From an uncultured Pseudomonadota bacterium (GTDB taxonomy: Bacteria; Myxococcota_A; Bradymonadia; Bradymonadales; GCA-2716585): a stretch of 40,314 nucleotides of DNA. Location: NCBI GenBank assembly GCA_937890335.1, contig CALBXO010000443.1:1-40314 (forward strand), in the 5' to 3' direction. Positions 16,463-24,382 of this stretch are shown one piece after another. The stretch's first letter is position 1. Every line of letters begins with the position of its first letter. A program made the position numbers and the translations under genes. The notes below the pieces were generated by a model that was not told where the DNA came from, searched no databases, and was given only the letters and a program-made list of their open reading frames with translations.

Positions 16463-18067
16463 ATGGCGCTACGCATCTTCCTCATTCTCACCTTGGCGAC
16501 TCTCTCCGCCTGCTCGACGGATTCCACGGACTCCGCCTCCGCAGACGACGTCGCGCACACCCCAGACGGGGGCGCTGACCTTCCGGACCGCCCCGACGCC
16601 GTGGTCAACGACACCGACCCGCCCGACACCGACGCTTCACCAAGCCCGGACGCCGCCGCCGACACGCCCCCCGCCTCGGTCTGCGGTGACGGGGTCCTGG
16701 ACGACGACGAAGACTGTGAGGACGGGCAACCCGTCGGCGTGGCCTGCACCGACGTAGGGTTCCACCGCGGCTGGGTCGGCTGCTCCGAGTGCCACTTTGA
16801 CACGTCGGGTTGCTACGCCGAGACGTGCGGAGACGGCGTAGTCCAGGACGGGGAAGCGTGCGACGACGGAAACCTGGACGACGGCGATGCGTGCGCCCGC
16901 AACTGCACCGACCCCGCGGCTTTCAATCGCATGGACCGCGAGATCGCGGCGCTGATGGAGCGCTATGAGATCCCGGGAGGCGTCGTAGCCGTGACCTGGC
17001 AGGGGCGACTGGTGTTTGCCCGTGGCTACGGCACCGCCGACGAACACGGCGCGCTGCCCACCGACGAGGCCGCACGCTTCCGCATCGCGAGCCTGTCAAA
17101 GACCGTCACGTCCGCTGCCATCCACCTCCTCGTCGAACGCGGCGAACTCAGCACGTCGGACCCGGTGCTCCCGCTGGTGGGTCCGGACGAGCTGCCGGAG
17201 GGGCTGGACCCGCGCTGGCACGACATCACCATCGAGCACCTGCTCACCCACCGCGGCGGTTTCGACCCAGACGACGACCCCATGTTTCTCAACCTCGACG
17301 TGGCAGACGCGCTCGGGATTGACGGACCGGCTGAGGCGAGGGACCAGCTACGCTACGCGCTCGGGCGTCCCCTGGACTACACGCCTGGCACACGCTGGGT
17401 GTACTCGAATCTCGGCTTTGTCCTGCTCGGGCTGGTCATCGAGTCCGTCACGAACACCGACTACGAGACCTGGGTTCGCGCCGAGCTGCTCTCGCCGATG
17501 GGCGTCCACCGGCTCGTCGCTGGGAAGTCTCGCCCGAAGGATCGCCCCGGCGACGAGACCTGGTACCACGTCACGTCGGACCGCTCCCCGTCCCCATCGG
17601 TGTTCCCGGAGGACGAGCGGGCCATCGTGCGTCACCCGGACGGTGGGTTCTACGTCGAGGGCATGACCGCCATGGGCGGCTGGACGGCTTCGGCCCCGGA
17701 TCTGGCGCGGTTCCTGGTCCACATGGACGGCCTGGACACCGTCCCTGACGTGCTCAGCTCGGATACCATCGCAGCGATGACGGCCCGACCGCCCGACATC
17801 GGCGCCTGGAGCGACGACGTGTGGTACGCCCGAGGGTGGTACGTCCAGCGGCTCCGCGACGGTGGAACTCTCTGGTCCCACCAGGGCGTCCTGTCCGGCA
17901 CGCGAGCCGTGATGGTTCGAGAGCCGAACGGCCTGTGTTGGCTTGGGATTTTCAACCTCTGGCCCAACGGCGGAGACTTCTCAAGCGATATGGTCGGGGC
18001 CCTTCGAAACGGCGCACGCGCGCCCTCCTCCTACCCGTCCCACGACCTGTTCGGCTTCTATCCGTAG
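16463..18067 (+). CDS. Beta-lactamase-family serine hydrolase lipoprotein with Cys-rich repeats
   Basis: The protein starts with a lipoprotein signal (LATLSAC), then an Asp/Pro/Thr-rich linker and two Cys-rich repeats (about residues 74-147, including CGDGVVQDGEACDDGN). These are the myxobacterial-type disulfide repeats found on surface proteins. The rest is a class C beta-lactamase/DD-peptidase fold with the catalytic SLSK (residues 210-213), YSN (from 314) and a HQG (from 473) in the place of the KTG box. Members of this family hydrolyse peptides, esters or lactams; the substrate here is unknown. It is probably exposed at the cell surface. The ATG has a purine-rich AGGCAGGGA upstream. It lies 58 bases after the isomerase gene. 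Confidence 0.85.
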   Translation: MALRIFLILTLATLSACSTDSTDSASADDVAHTPDGGADLPDRPDAVVNDTDPPDTDASPSPDAAADTPPASVCGDGVLDDDEDCEDGQPVGVACTDVGFHRGWVGCSECHFDTSGCYAETCGDGVVQDGEACDDGNLDDGDACARNCTDPAAFNRMDREIAALMERYEIPGGVVAVTWQGRLVFARGYGTADEHGALPTDEAARFRIASLSKTVTSAAIHLLVERGELSTSDPVLPLVGPDELPEGLDPRWHDITIEHLLTHRGGFDPDDDPMFLNLDVADALGIDGPAEARDQLRYALGRPLDYTPGTRWVYSNLGFVLLGLVIESVTNTDYETWVRAELLSPMGVHRLVAGKSRPKDRPGDETWYHVTSDRSPSPSVFPEDERAIVRHPDGGFYVEGMTAMGGWTASAPDLARFLVHMDGLDTVPDVLSSDTIAAMTARPPDIGAWSDDVWYARGWYVQRLRDGGTLWSHQGVLSGTRAVMVREPNGLCWLGIFNLWPNGGDFSSDMVGALRNGARAPSSYPSHDLFGFYP

Positions 18068-18080
18068 GGGGCCTGGGGCG

Positions 18081-18713
18081 CTATTGGGACTGAACCCAGG
18101 CCGTCAGTGCCGAGACCGCACCCCAGACGCCGCACCAACCAACCAGGCTCAAGACCACCACAATGGCGACGTAGCCCAGGGAGAACTTCTCGTCGTCGCG
18201 GGGCAGATGGATCCGCTCCATCTCGCGCTGGTCCATGCCGGACGCGATGTCGTCAAATGCGGCCCTCACGCCGGGGTTGAGCAAGATGACCAGGCCGGAT
18301 ATTGCCAGCAAGACGGAGGGGACCAGGCCACAGCCGGGCGCCATCAGCAACGCCGCGGCACACGCGACAATGCCCAGACCGCGGCTGCGGTACTCCTGGA
18401 TGCGGACCCCCGCCACGATCTGCACAATCGCCGCCACCGCGAGCGCCCCGCCGTAGGCGAGCGCGCCGAGCCCGAAGGCCACGTCGGTTCCCAGGCTGGA
18501 GACACCGCCAATCATGGCCGCCAAGGCCATCAGACCGCCAAGCGCCCCATGGATCCACAAGAGGTGGCTGACGCCGTCCAGCAATGCCAGAGAGCGAGAC
18601 TTGGGCCGCGCCGCCAGGCAGGTCCCGCACATTCCGCCAGCAGGCGCGCCCCCTTCGGATTGTTGGGGACCGCCGCAGCTGCTGCAGACCAGGTTGTCGG
18701 GTTCAGAGGACAG
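18081..18713 (-). CDS. Zinc-ribbon multi-pass membrane protein, non-ATG start proposed
   Basis: The first ATG of this frame (18632) begins at MCGTCLAAR, which would split a zinc ribbon in two. The in-frame sequence upstream encodes NLVCSSCGGP, followed by about 15 Gly/Pro-rich residues before MCGTC. That gives a CxxC-15-CxxC zinc ribbon, a common front end for small membrane proteins. The frame is closed at 18723-18725 by the stop codon of the upstream gene, and no ATG, GTG or TTG lies between. A CTG at 18711-18713 is the best remaining start, so I used it. After the ribbon come about four hydrophobic segments and a charged loop (MDQREMERIHLPRDDEK). The function is unknown. Confidence 0.62.
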   Translation of the reverse strand: MSSEPDNLVCSSCGGPQQSEGGAPAGGMCGTCLAARPKSRSLALLDGVSHLLWIHGALGGLMALAAMIGGVSSLGTDVAFGLGALAYGGALAVAAIVQIVAGVRIQEYRSRGLGIVACAAALLMAPGCGLVPSVLLAISGLVILLNPGVRAAFDDIASGMDQREMERIHLPRDDEKFSLGYVAIVVVLSLVGWCGVWGAVSALTAWVQSQ

Positions 18714-18722
18714 GGTTCGAGC

Positions 18723-20780
18723 TCACTGCACGTCAGTGTAGAAGCTCATAAAATCGCCGTTCGGGCCGTCCACTGCAACATAGGTGTTGAGCAGCTCGCC
18801 ACCGCCGTCCGCCCCGAGACCGCCTCCGCCACCGAGGAGGTCGCCCAGGCCGCCCTCGCCGAGCAGGTCCGGGATGGAACCAAAGATGGAGCCAATGACC
18901 GTCTCGAACTGCGCGTCACCGATGTCGAACAGGGGCTCCTCCACCAGGTCCGCGATGACATCAACCGTCAGGCCGAGATCCAGTTCGCCGTCGACTATGG
19001 CGAGGTTTACACCCATGTCCAAGGTGGTGGCCATGGTGGCAAAATGGATGGGCGCGGCGCCCGCGGGCTTGAGGTAGAACTCCAGCATCATGTCCGCGAT
19101 CACGACCCGCATGGTCTCGCCGTTGTCGCCGCCGAGCCGCGCGACCGGGGGCAGCAGCGGGTTGAGGCGAATGCCGACCGCAGTCTCGCCGGGCGCGTAT
19201 TGGAGGATGTCCTGGCCGACCAGCAGCGCGAAGGTGGACGCGTTCAATTCCAGGCCCAAACCGCCGCCCGCGTCGTCGCCGCCGGCGAGCGCCGAGCCGA
19301 TGTCCTCCACGTGGAGGCCGCCGGCGTTCCAGAGGTTGCCGAGGATGCCGTTGACCAGGTCGTCACCGATGCTGAACCGCACCATCCGGTCGATGTTGGG
19401 GTTGTTCGGCGCTGCGCCCGGCGTCTTCAGCGTTCCCGGTGAGGGCGGCGCCTGACCGGACGGCTGCAGGGTCAGGCCGGTGTCGGCGCCAAACGTCAGG
19501 CCGCCGGGATCGATGTCGAATTGGTTCAAGTAGAGGTCCAGTGCCGCGGTCTGTCCAAAGAGCTCGAGCGGCAGGCTGATACCACCGGCGCCCAGAAGAT
19601 CGCCCACGTCGATTCCGCTGATGGCCTCGGCAAACAGGCCCACGGCGAGGTCCTCTACGGCCCCCTCGATGAGACCGTCGATGATGCCTGCGATGCCATC
19701 GAGGTTCAGGTCAAAATTGTGCAGCTCGACCTCCCCCCCCTCCAGCCGGATGTCGAGCCCGCCGCGCCCGTTCTCGTTGATGTAGAGCTTGGTGCGAATC
19801 TCGGCGGGATTGACGCGGATGTCGCCGGTGATGGTGATCGGGATGAACAGAATGGTCTGCCGCGTCTCCACGTCGATGACGAGGTCATAGATGTAGATGG
19901 TCGTGTCGAAGTAGCCGTTCTGCGGGACGAGGTCGAGCTCCACGGACTCGAACGACATCCCGGTCACCCGGAAGTCGCCGGATTGCTGGCCGCCGCCGAG
20001 CAGATCGCTGTTCACGGTGCCGGCCAGCGCCGAGGCGAACCCCTTCTCCAGCACCCCGAGCGCGTCGGCCCGCAGCCGGGTGTTCACGCCGTCCAGCGCC
20101 AATTGGCCCCAGGGCTCGAACTGCCCGTACACCACGCCGCGGGTCGTGGAGCTCTTGTGGCCGGCCGCGTCCGTCGCGTCGATGGTGAGCACGTTGGCGC
20201 CAAACTCAGGCGTGACCTGCACGCTGAAGGTTCCGCCCGGATTCACCGGCACGGTCTGGCCATTGAGAGTCACCGTCTCCACTGCGGTGACAGCGTCCGT
20301 GACCGCGCCCTCCACAATGATCGTGTCTTGTTGTCCCGCTACCTGGAACGCGCCGCGGGCGGGGGATTTGATCTGGATGACGGGCCCGTGGATGTCGACA
20401 CTGATGGGCACGAACACTGGCGGAAGGCCCTCTGCCTCCACGGCCACCAGCTGGTCGCCCTCCTCAAACTGCACCGTCGCGCTGAACGTCCCGTCCGCGC
20501 CGACCGGCAGGGTGTTGCCGTTGACTGTGACCTTCTCCAGGCCCTCCGTCTTGCCCTGCACAATGAGGGAGCGCCGGTCCACGAGCTGTCCGGGGGTCGG
20601 CTTGATCACCGACAGCGCCATCCCGCCCTGCCGCACGCCGGTGGGCCCCGTGGCCTTGTTCCCCTCAGCGGCCGCGGAGTCGGAGCCAGGGTAGTTTCCC
20701 GTGAGCTTGAGCTCACCGTCGCCACACCCAGCCAGGACAAAGACGGCGACAATCGTGAGCAGGTAAGCGTTGGACCTCAT
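18723..20780 (-). CDS. Large lipoprotein with Ig-like domains and a lipid-binding-like region
   Basis: This 685-residue protein has a lipoprotein leader (VFVLAGC) and a good ribosome site (GGAG six bases before ATG). Two beta-sandwich domains follow (about residues 55-130 and 132-215, with LIVQGKTEGLEKVTVNGN and TVTLNGQTVPVN), of the type found in bacterial Ig-like and glucodextranase-B-like repeats. The rest consists of long amphipathic beta strands and Gly/Leu-rich helices such as LDGIAGIIDGLIEGAVEDLA. This pattern resembles TULIP/BPI-like lipid-binding tubes, but only loosely. Many GG and LLGxGG turns occur near the C-terminus. The likely location is the outer membrane or cell surface. Its stop codon is the in-frame stop that bounds the zinc-ribbon gene downstream. 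Confidence 0.75.
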   Translation of the reverse strand: MRSNAYLLTIVAVFVLAGCGDGELKLTGNYPGSDSAAAEGNKATGPTGVRQGGMALSVIKPTPGQLVDRRSLIVQGKTEGLEKVTVNGNTLPVGADGTFSATVQFEEGDQLVAVEAEGLPPVFVPISVDIHGPVIQIKSPARGAFQVAGQQDTIIVEGAVTDAVTAVETVTLNGQTVPVNPGGTFSVQVTPEFGANVLTIDATDAAGHKSSTTRGVVYGQFEPWGQLALDGVNTRLRADALGVLEKGFASALAGTVNSDLLGGGQQSGDFRVTGMSFESVELDLVPQNGYFDTTIYIYDLVIDVETRQTILFIPITITGDIRVNPAEIRTKLYINENGRGGLDIRLEGGEVELHNFDLNLDGIAGIIDGLIEGAVEDLAVGLFAEAISGIDVGDLLGAGGISLPLELFGQTAALDLYLNQFDIDPGGLTFGADTGLTLQPSGQAPPSPGTLKTPGAAPNNPNIDRMVRFSIGDDLVNGILGNLWNAGGLHVEDIGSALAGGDDAGGGLGLELNASTFALLVGQDILQYAPGETAVGIRLNPLLPPVARLGGDNGETMRVVIADMMLEFYLKPAGAAPIHFATMATTLDMGVNLAIVDGELDLGLTVDVIADLVEEPLFDIGDAQFETVIGSIFGSIPDLLGEGGLGDLLGGGGGLGADGGGELLNTYVAVDGPNGDFMSFYTDVQ

Positions 20781-20793
20781 TTCATCTCCGGTA

Positions 20794-20811
20794 CGAGACC
20801 CTGTGGTCTCG
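20794..20811 (-). promoter_or_regulatory. Hairpin just upstream of the Ig-like lipoprotein gene
   Basis: Perfect 7-base arms CGAGACC (20794-20800) and GGTCTCG (20805-20811) flank a 4-base loop. The repeat lies 13 bases upstream of the ATG on the minus strand, immediately before the ribosome site. It would form a stable stem in the leader RNA, or it could be a protein-binding palindrome. The intergenic region 20781-21012 (232 bases) also has a GC-rich inverted repeat with arms CAGGGC and GCCCTG at 20887-20906, without a T run. I see no other feature in it. Confidence 0.4.
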
Positions 20812-21012
20812 GTGCCATGCCCTCCCCTATCAGCAACAGGTGGGCCAGGTTCTCGATCCGATGATTACGGGGCCGACGGGCCTGTTCAGGGCCCACGGGC
20901 GCCCTGGGCGCGCCAGAGTGTCACGGTGAGAACTCCCCCTGCGTGACGTCGACGCCCCACACCGCACGAAAACCGCACTGACGCCGTCCACAACGGAGTT
21001 AAACGGGTGTTT

Positions 21013-22671
21013 TCAGGGATCGGCGGCGTGTTTGAGTCCCAGCGCGTAGCGGACTGCGTCTTTGGCCTTGAACGGACGCAGGGACAAGGGTTCCTGGAGC
21101 GGCCAGACGCAGCAGCGTCCAAGCTTGCCGTCCGCACGCAGGATGGCGTTGACCGCGCGGCGTGCGGCCTCGTTGGCTCCCTCCATCGTGGCCAGATCCG
21201 TGTGGGTGCGCACGTAGTCAGCCGCGAGCGTGAGGTTTCCGATCGCGGTGGTGGCGCGCGGCCTGTACCGCCATGTGTCTCGCTCATTGACGAGCAGTGG
21301 CTCCGCGTTGGCGTTGGCGCCGAGCGCCGGGTCCCAGACGATCGCCGGGTCCACGTAGGCGGCTGCGAAGGTCTGCGGGAGAACGGGCGAGGGGCCGTCG
21401 TTGAGGTGCTCGCTCAGCTGGAACCAGACCTCGTCGACGAGCTCCGCCCCCGTGCAGGCGCGGGCAGGCTTTGACCCCGTGATGGCCGCACTCCCCGGTG
21501 TGTTCCAATCGGACACGTCCACAGAGAGGACCGAGCGGATGGTACCGTCCCCAAATCCGGACATCGGGCGCGACCAGAACTGCGCCTGCTCCAGCGACGT
21601 CAACGCCCACGCGGAGTCCAGGTAGATCGTGTGCCCGTGCACGAGGTTCAGGTCCTCGTGCAGGTAGTAAATAAACCCGTTCATCCACTCCGTGTGGTGG
21701 GCCGCCAGCGTCTCGACACCCGCCAACGTGGGGTCTGCGGCGATGATGCCAGCGTGCAGCAGCGGAGCGGCCCGCTCCGCCGGCAGGCAGAGCATGAAGT
21801 GGTCCCCGCCCAGATCGTAGGTCGATCCATCGTCCACCGTGACCTTGGTGACTGCGCCGCCCGCCAGATGAATCTGTGTGACAGCGCTACCAAAGCGAAA
21901 CTCGGCCCCCTTGTTCTTGAGGTGGGCGACCCACGGGTCCAGCCAGACGTCGTTGGTGGGGCCGTTGAGCAGCCGGTCGGCGCCAAAGCGGCCGCGGAAC
22001 CAGTCATCCAGGTTGCGCCCGGGCTCCACGAGATCGAGCAGCAATTGCAACAGGATGATGCCCACGGTGCGCGTGCTGCCGCGCTCGGCCTGCATGGCCA
22101 CCAGCGTCTGCGTCAGCCCTCGCCCCAGGAGGCGTTGGTACGCGGCGCCGCGCGTGCCTGCCCCGATGAAATCCCACCACGACCGCTTCTCGAATTCATC
22201 AAAGCGGCGCGCGTCGCAGGACGTGGCCAGCACCCAGAGCCGGTTGACGAAGAACTGGATGTCGTCGTCGCTCAGCCCCCCGGTCGCGCCAAACAACGCC
22301 TCGATCTGCTCCCTCGATCGCAGGAGCGTGGAGGGGAACTTCACGGAGAGAAAGTTCTCGGCCCCGCCAGTCTGGGCGAGCATCAGGCTCGAGGCCGGGA
22401 CGAGGTTGTCCTCCACGTTGCCCGATCCGTACGGGATGCGTCGCATCGTGTCGGGCAGGTGCCGATAGAAACCAGGAAAAAAACGGAAGCCGTGCTCCGC
22501 CGGCAGGTCGGGGCGGCCCAGGGTCCCGCTGCCCGGCATGCCAAAGCTGCGCGCCTTTCCGCCGGCGATGTCGCGCATCTCCAGCACGACAACTTCGTAC
22601 CCGCGCTCGACGAGCTCGTGCGCCGCGCTCAGTCCAGCTACGCCGCCCCCCATGACGATGACTCGCTTCAT
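21013..22671 (-). CDS. FAD-dependent oxidoreductase, phytoene desaturase/HpnE-like
   Basis: The 552-residue protein opens with the FAD-binding motif VIVMGGGVAGLSAAHELVERG, then VVVLEMRDIAGGKARSF. This is the flavin amine oxidase/phytoene desaturase fold. The phrase PAEHGFRFFPGFYRHLPDTM is characteristic of a bacterial subgroup that is often labelled hydroxysqualene dehydroxylase. A C-terminal FAD contact region is seen in AIGNLTLAADYVRT. No squalene, hopanoid or carotenoid gene is visible nearby, so the substrate is open. The start at ATG 22671 was chosen because the FAD motif begins two residues later; the frame is open to 22719 but that part is not family-like. It is divergent from the glycosyltransferase gene across 68 bases. 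Confidence 0.85.
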   Translation of the reverse strand: MKRVIVMGGGVAGLSAAHELVERGYEVVVLEMRDIAGGKARSFGMPGSGTLGRPDLPAEHGFRFFPGFYRHLPDTMRRIPYGSGNVEDNLVPASSLMLAQTGGAENFLSVKFPSTLLRSREQIEALFGATGGLSDDDIQFFVNRLWVLATSCDARRFDEFEKRSWWDFIGAGTRGAAYQRLLGRGLTQTLVAMQAERGSTRTVGIILLQLLLDLVEPGRNLDDWFRGRFGADRLLNGPTNDVWLDPWVAHLKNKGAEFRFGSAVTQIHLAGGAVTKVTVDDGSTYDLGGDHFMLCLPAERAAPLLHAGIIAADPTLAGVETLAAHHTEWMNGFIYYLHEDLNLVHGHTIYLDSAWALTSLEQAQFWSRPMSGFGDGTIRSVLSVDVSDWNTPGSAAITGSKPARACTGAELVDEVWFQLSEHLNDGPSPVLPQTFAAAYVDPAIVWDPALGANANAEPLLVNERDTWRYRPRATTAIGNLTLAADYVRTHTDLATMEGANEAARRAVNAILRADGKLGRCCVWPLQEPLSLRPFKAKDAVRYALGLKHAADP

Positions 22672-22739
22672 CGGTCGGCACACTACTGGCACCCCGGCAC
22701 CGTGGCCAGTTGTTGGCACCCCTGCTATTGTGCGCGGCC

Positions 22740-23453
22740 ATGCAAAACGCGCCCGACGTCTCCATCGTCATCCCCATCTACAATGAAGAAGGCATCCTGA
22801 GCGCATCCGTGGCGGGCCTCAGGGAGGCCCTGGCGGATTTCGATCGGACCTACGAGATCATCCTCAGTGAGAATGGCTCCACCGATTCCACCGTTGAGGT
22901 CGCGACCCGGTTGATGGAGCGGCACGACGAGGTTCGCCTGATTCGCTCCCCCATCCCGGACTACGGCTACGCGCTGCGGCTGGCCATCCTGGACGCCAAG
23001 GCCCCCATCGTCATCTGCGACGAGATCGACCTGTGCGACGTGGACTTCTACAAGCGCGCCCTGGCCGAGATCGACTCGGGCGCAGACTTTGTCGTCGGGT
23101 CCAAGGCGCTGGACCGGTCGCTGGACAAGCGACCTGCCTACCGGCGCCTGGCCACGGGGGTCATCACGTCCCTGCTGCGCATCTTCCTGGGGTTCAAGGG
23201 CACAGACACCCACGGTCTCAAGGCGTTTCGCAAGGCGGCGGTCCTCGATGTCGTGGACAAATGTGTGGTCAACAAGGACCTGTTTGCCAGCGAGCTCGTC
23301 ATCCGCGCCGCGCGCATGAAGCTCGCCGTCGTCGAGATCCCTGTGCAAGTGATCGAAAAGCGCGCCCCGTCGGTCCACCTCTTTCGCAGGGTGCCCAACG
23401 TGCTCAAGGGCATCGCGCGGTTGACCTGGCACATCCGCGTCATCAACCGATGA
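22740..23453 (+). CDS. Family 2 glycosyltransferase (dolichol-phosphate sugar synthase-like)
   Basis: This 237-residue protein is a GT-A fold glycosyltransferase without membrane segments. The N-terminus has VSIVIPIYNEEGIL, then the nucleotide-binding LSENGSTDST. The metal-binding DxD is represented by ICDEIDLCD. Its size and its C-terminal segment (GFKGTDTHGLKAFRK, then VPVQVIEKRAPS) resemble polyprenyl-phosphate sugar transferases. It probably moves a sugar from a nucleotide donor to a lipid carrier or a glycan. The stop overlaps the start of the deacetylase gene (ATGA), so the two act as a pair. The ATG at 22740 was chosen because the family homology starts a few residues later. Confidence 0.85.
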   Translation: MQNAPDVSIVIPIYNEEGILSASVAGLREALADFDRTYEIILSENGSTDSTVEVATRLMERHDEVRLIRSPIPDYGYALRLAILDAKAPIVICDEIDLCDVDFYKRALAEIDSGADFVVGSKALDRSLDKRPAYRRLATGVITSLLRIFLGFKGTDTHGLKAFRKAAVLDVVDKCVVNKDLFASELVIRAARMKLAVVEIPVQVIEKRAPSVHLFRRVPNVLKGIARLTWHIRVINR

Positions 23454-24364
23454 AATCCCGCAGCGCGTGCGTCAGCGTCGATCTCGATGCGCTCGTCTGC
23501 TACACGGCGATTCACGGCCTGCCCAACCCGGAACCAGGGCCCGACCCGGTCCTCCACGCCGGCCTTCAGCGCTTTCTGGAGCTTTTTGACGCCGAGGGCA
23601 TCACCGCGACCTTCTTCGTCGTCGGGCGCGACCTGGACGACCCGGTGTACGCCGAGCTGCTGCGACAGGCAGCCGGGGCCGGCCATGAGCTGGCAAACCA
23701 CACGGAGAACCACCACTACGACCTGCGCAGCAAGGGGCTCGCGACCATCGCCGACGAGATCGCCGGGTGCGAGAAGCGCCTGCTGCGCCTGACGGGTCAC
23801 AGATGCGTGGGCTTCCGGACCCCTGGGTACAACCTGAGCCCCGACATCGCGCAGATACTCGCCCAACGCGGCTATGTGTACGACAGCTCGGTGTTTCCCT
23901 GCCCGCCGTACTACGCCGCCAAGGGCGCGGTCATGGCCGGGCTGCGCGCGCTCCGGAGGCCGAGCCGGTCCCAGATGACCCTGCCCGGACATCTGCGGGC
24001 GCCGCGCGCGCCGTACCGGATGCATCCCGACGCGCCCTTTGCGCCCAACGCACACGGCCCGCTCTGGGAGATTCCCATGGCAGTCAGTCGACGCCTGCGG
24101 CTGCCGATCATCGGGACGACGCTACCGATATACGGCATGCCGCAATTGGATGCGGCGTTCGACGACATGTTCAACCTGGAGTTTCACGCCATCGACCTGG
24201 TGGACGATTCCGACGGCCTGCCACCGGCGCTGGTGAGCCGCCAACACGACGCGCGAACAAACGTCGCGGCCAAGCGGCACGCCTTCCGTGCGGCGTTCAA
24301 GACGCTGCGCAACAGCCACAGATTCCGGACTCTGGCGGATGCCACCGGAGCCGTGCAGCCCTGA
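23450..24364 (+). CDS. Polysaccharide deacetylase (NodB-homology)
   Basis: The 304-residue protein has the NodB motifs in order: the catalytic Asp segment CVSVDLDAL (residues 7-15), TATFFVVGRDL, the zinc-binding ANHTENHH, and GFRTPGYN (motif 3). A second half without clear motifs contains PLWEIPMAVSRRLRLP and HAIDLVDDSDG, as seen in larger deacetylases acting on surface glycans. No signal peptide is present, so it probably works in the cytoplasm on lipid-linked or nucleotide-linked sugars. Coupling to the glycosyltransferase by a 4-base overlap suggests that one adds and the other trims the same sugar (inference). It ends 18 bases from the convergent helicase gene. Confidence 0.87.
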   Translation: MKSRSACVSVDLDALVCYTAIHGLPNPEPGPDPVLHAGLQRFLELFDAEGITATFFVVGRDLDDPVYAELLRQAAGAGHELANHTENHHYDLRSKGLATIADEIAGCEKRLLRLTGHRCVGFRTPGYNLSPDIAQILAQRGYVYDSSVFPCPPYYAAKGAVMAGLRALRRPSRSQMTLPGHLRAPRAPYRMHPDAPFAPNAHGPLWEIPMAVSRRLRLPIIGTTLPIYGMPQLDAAFDDMFNLEFHAIDLVDDSDGLPPALVSRQHDARTNVAAKRHAFRAAFKTLRNSHRFRTLADATGAVQP

Positions 24365-24382
24365 CCAATCTGTGGCGGGAGA

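Noticed and set aside
20887-20906. Intrinsic terminator after the FAD oxidoreductase gene
   Set aside because: The GC-rich inverted repeat lies about 105 bases past the stop and is not followed by a T run.
21013-22671. Assignment as a true hydroxysqualene dehydroxylase in a hopanoid cluster
   Set aside because: The fold fits, but no squalene or hopanoid gene is in the window, so only the broader family was named.
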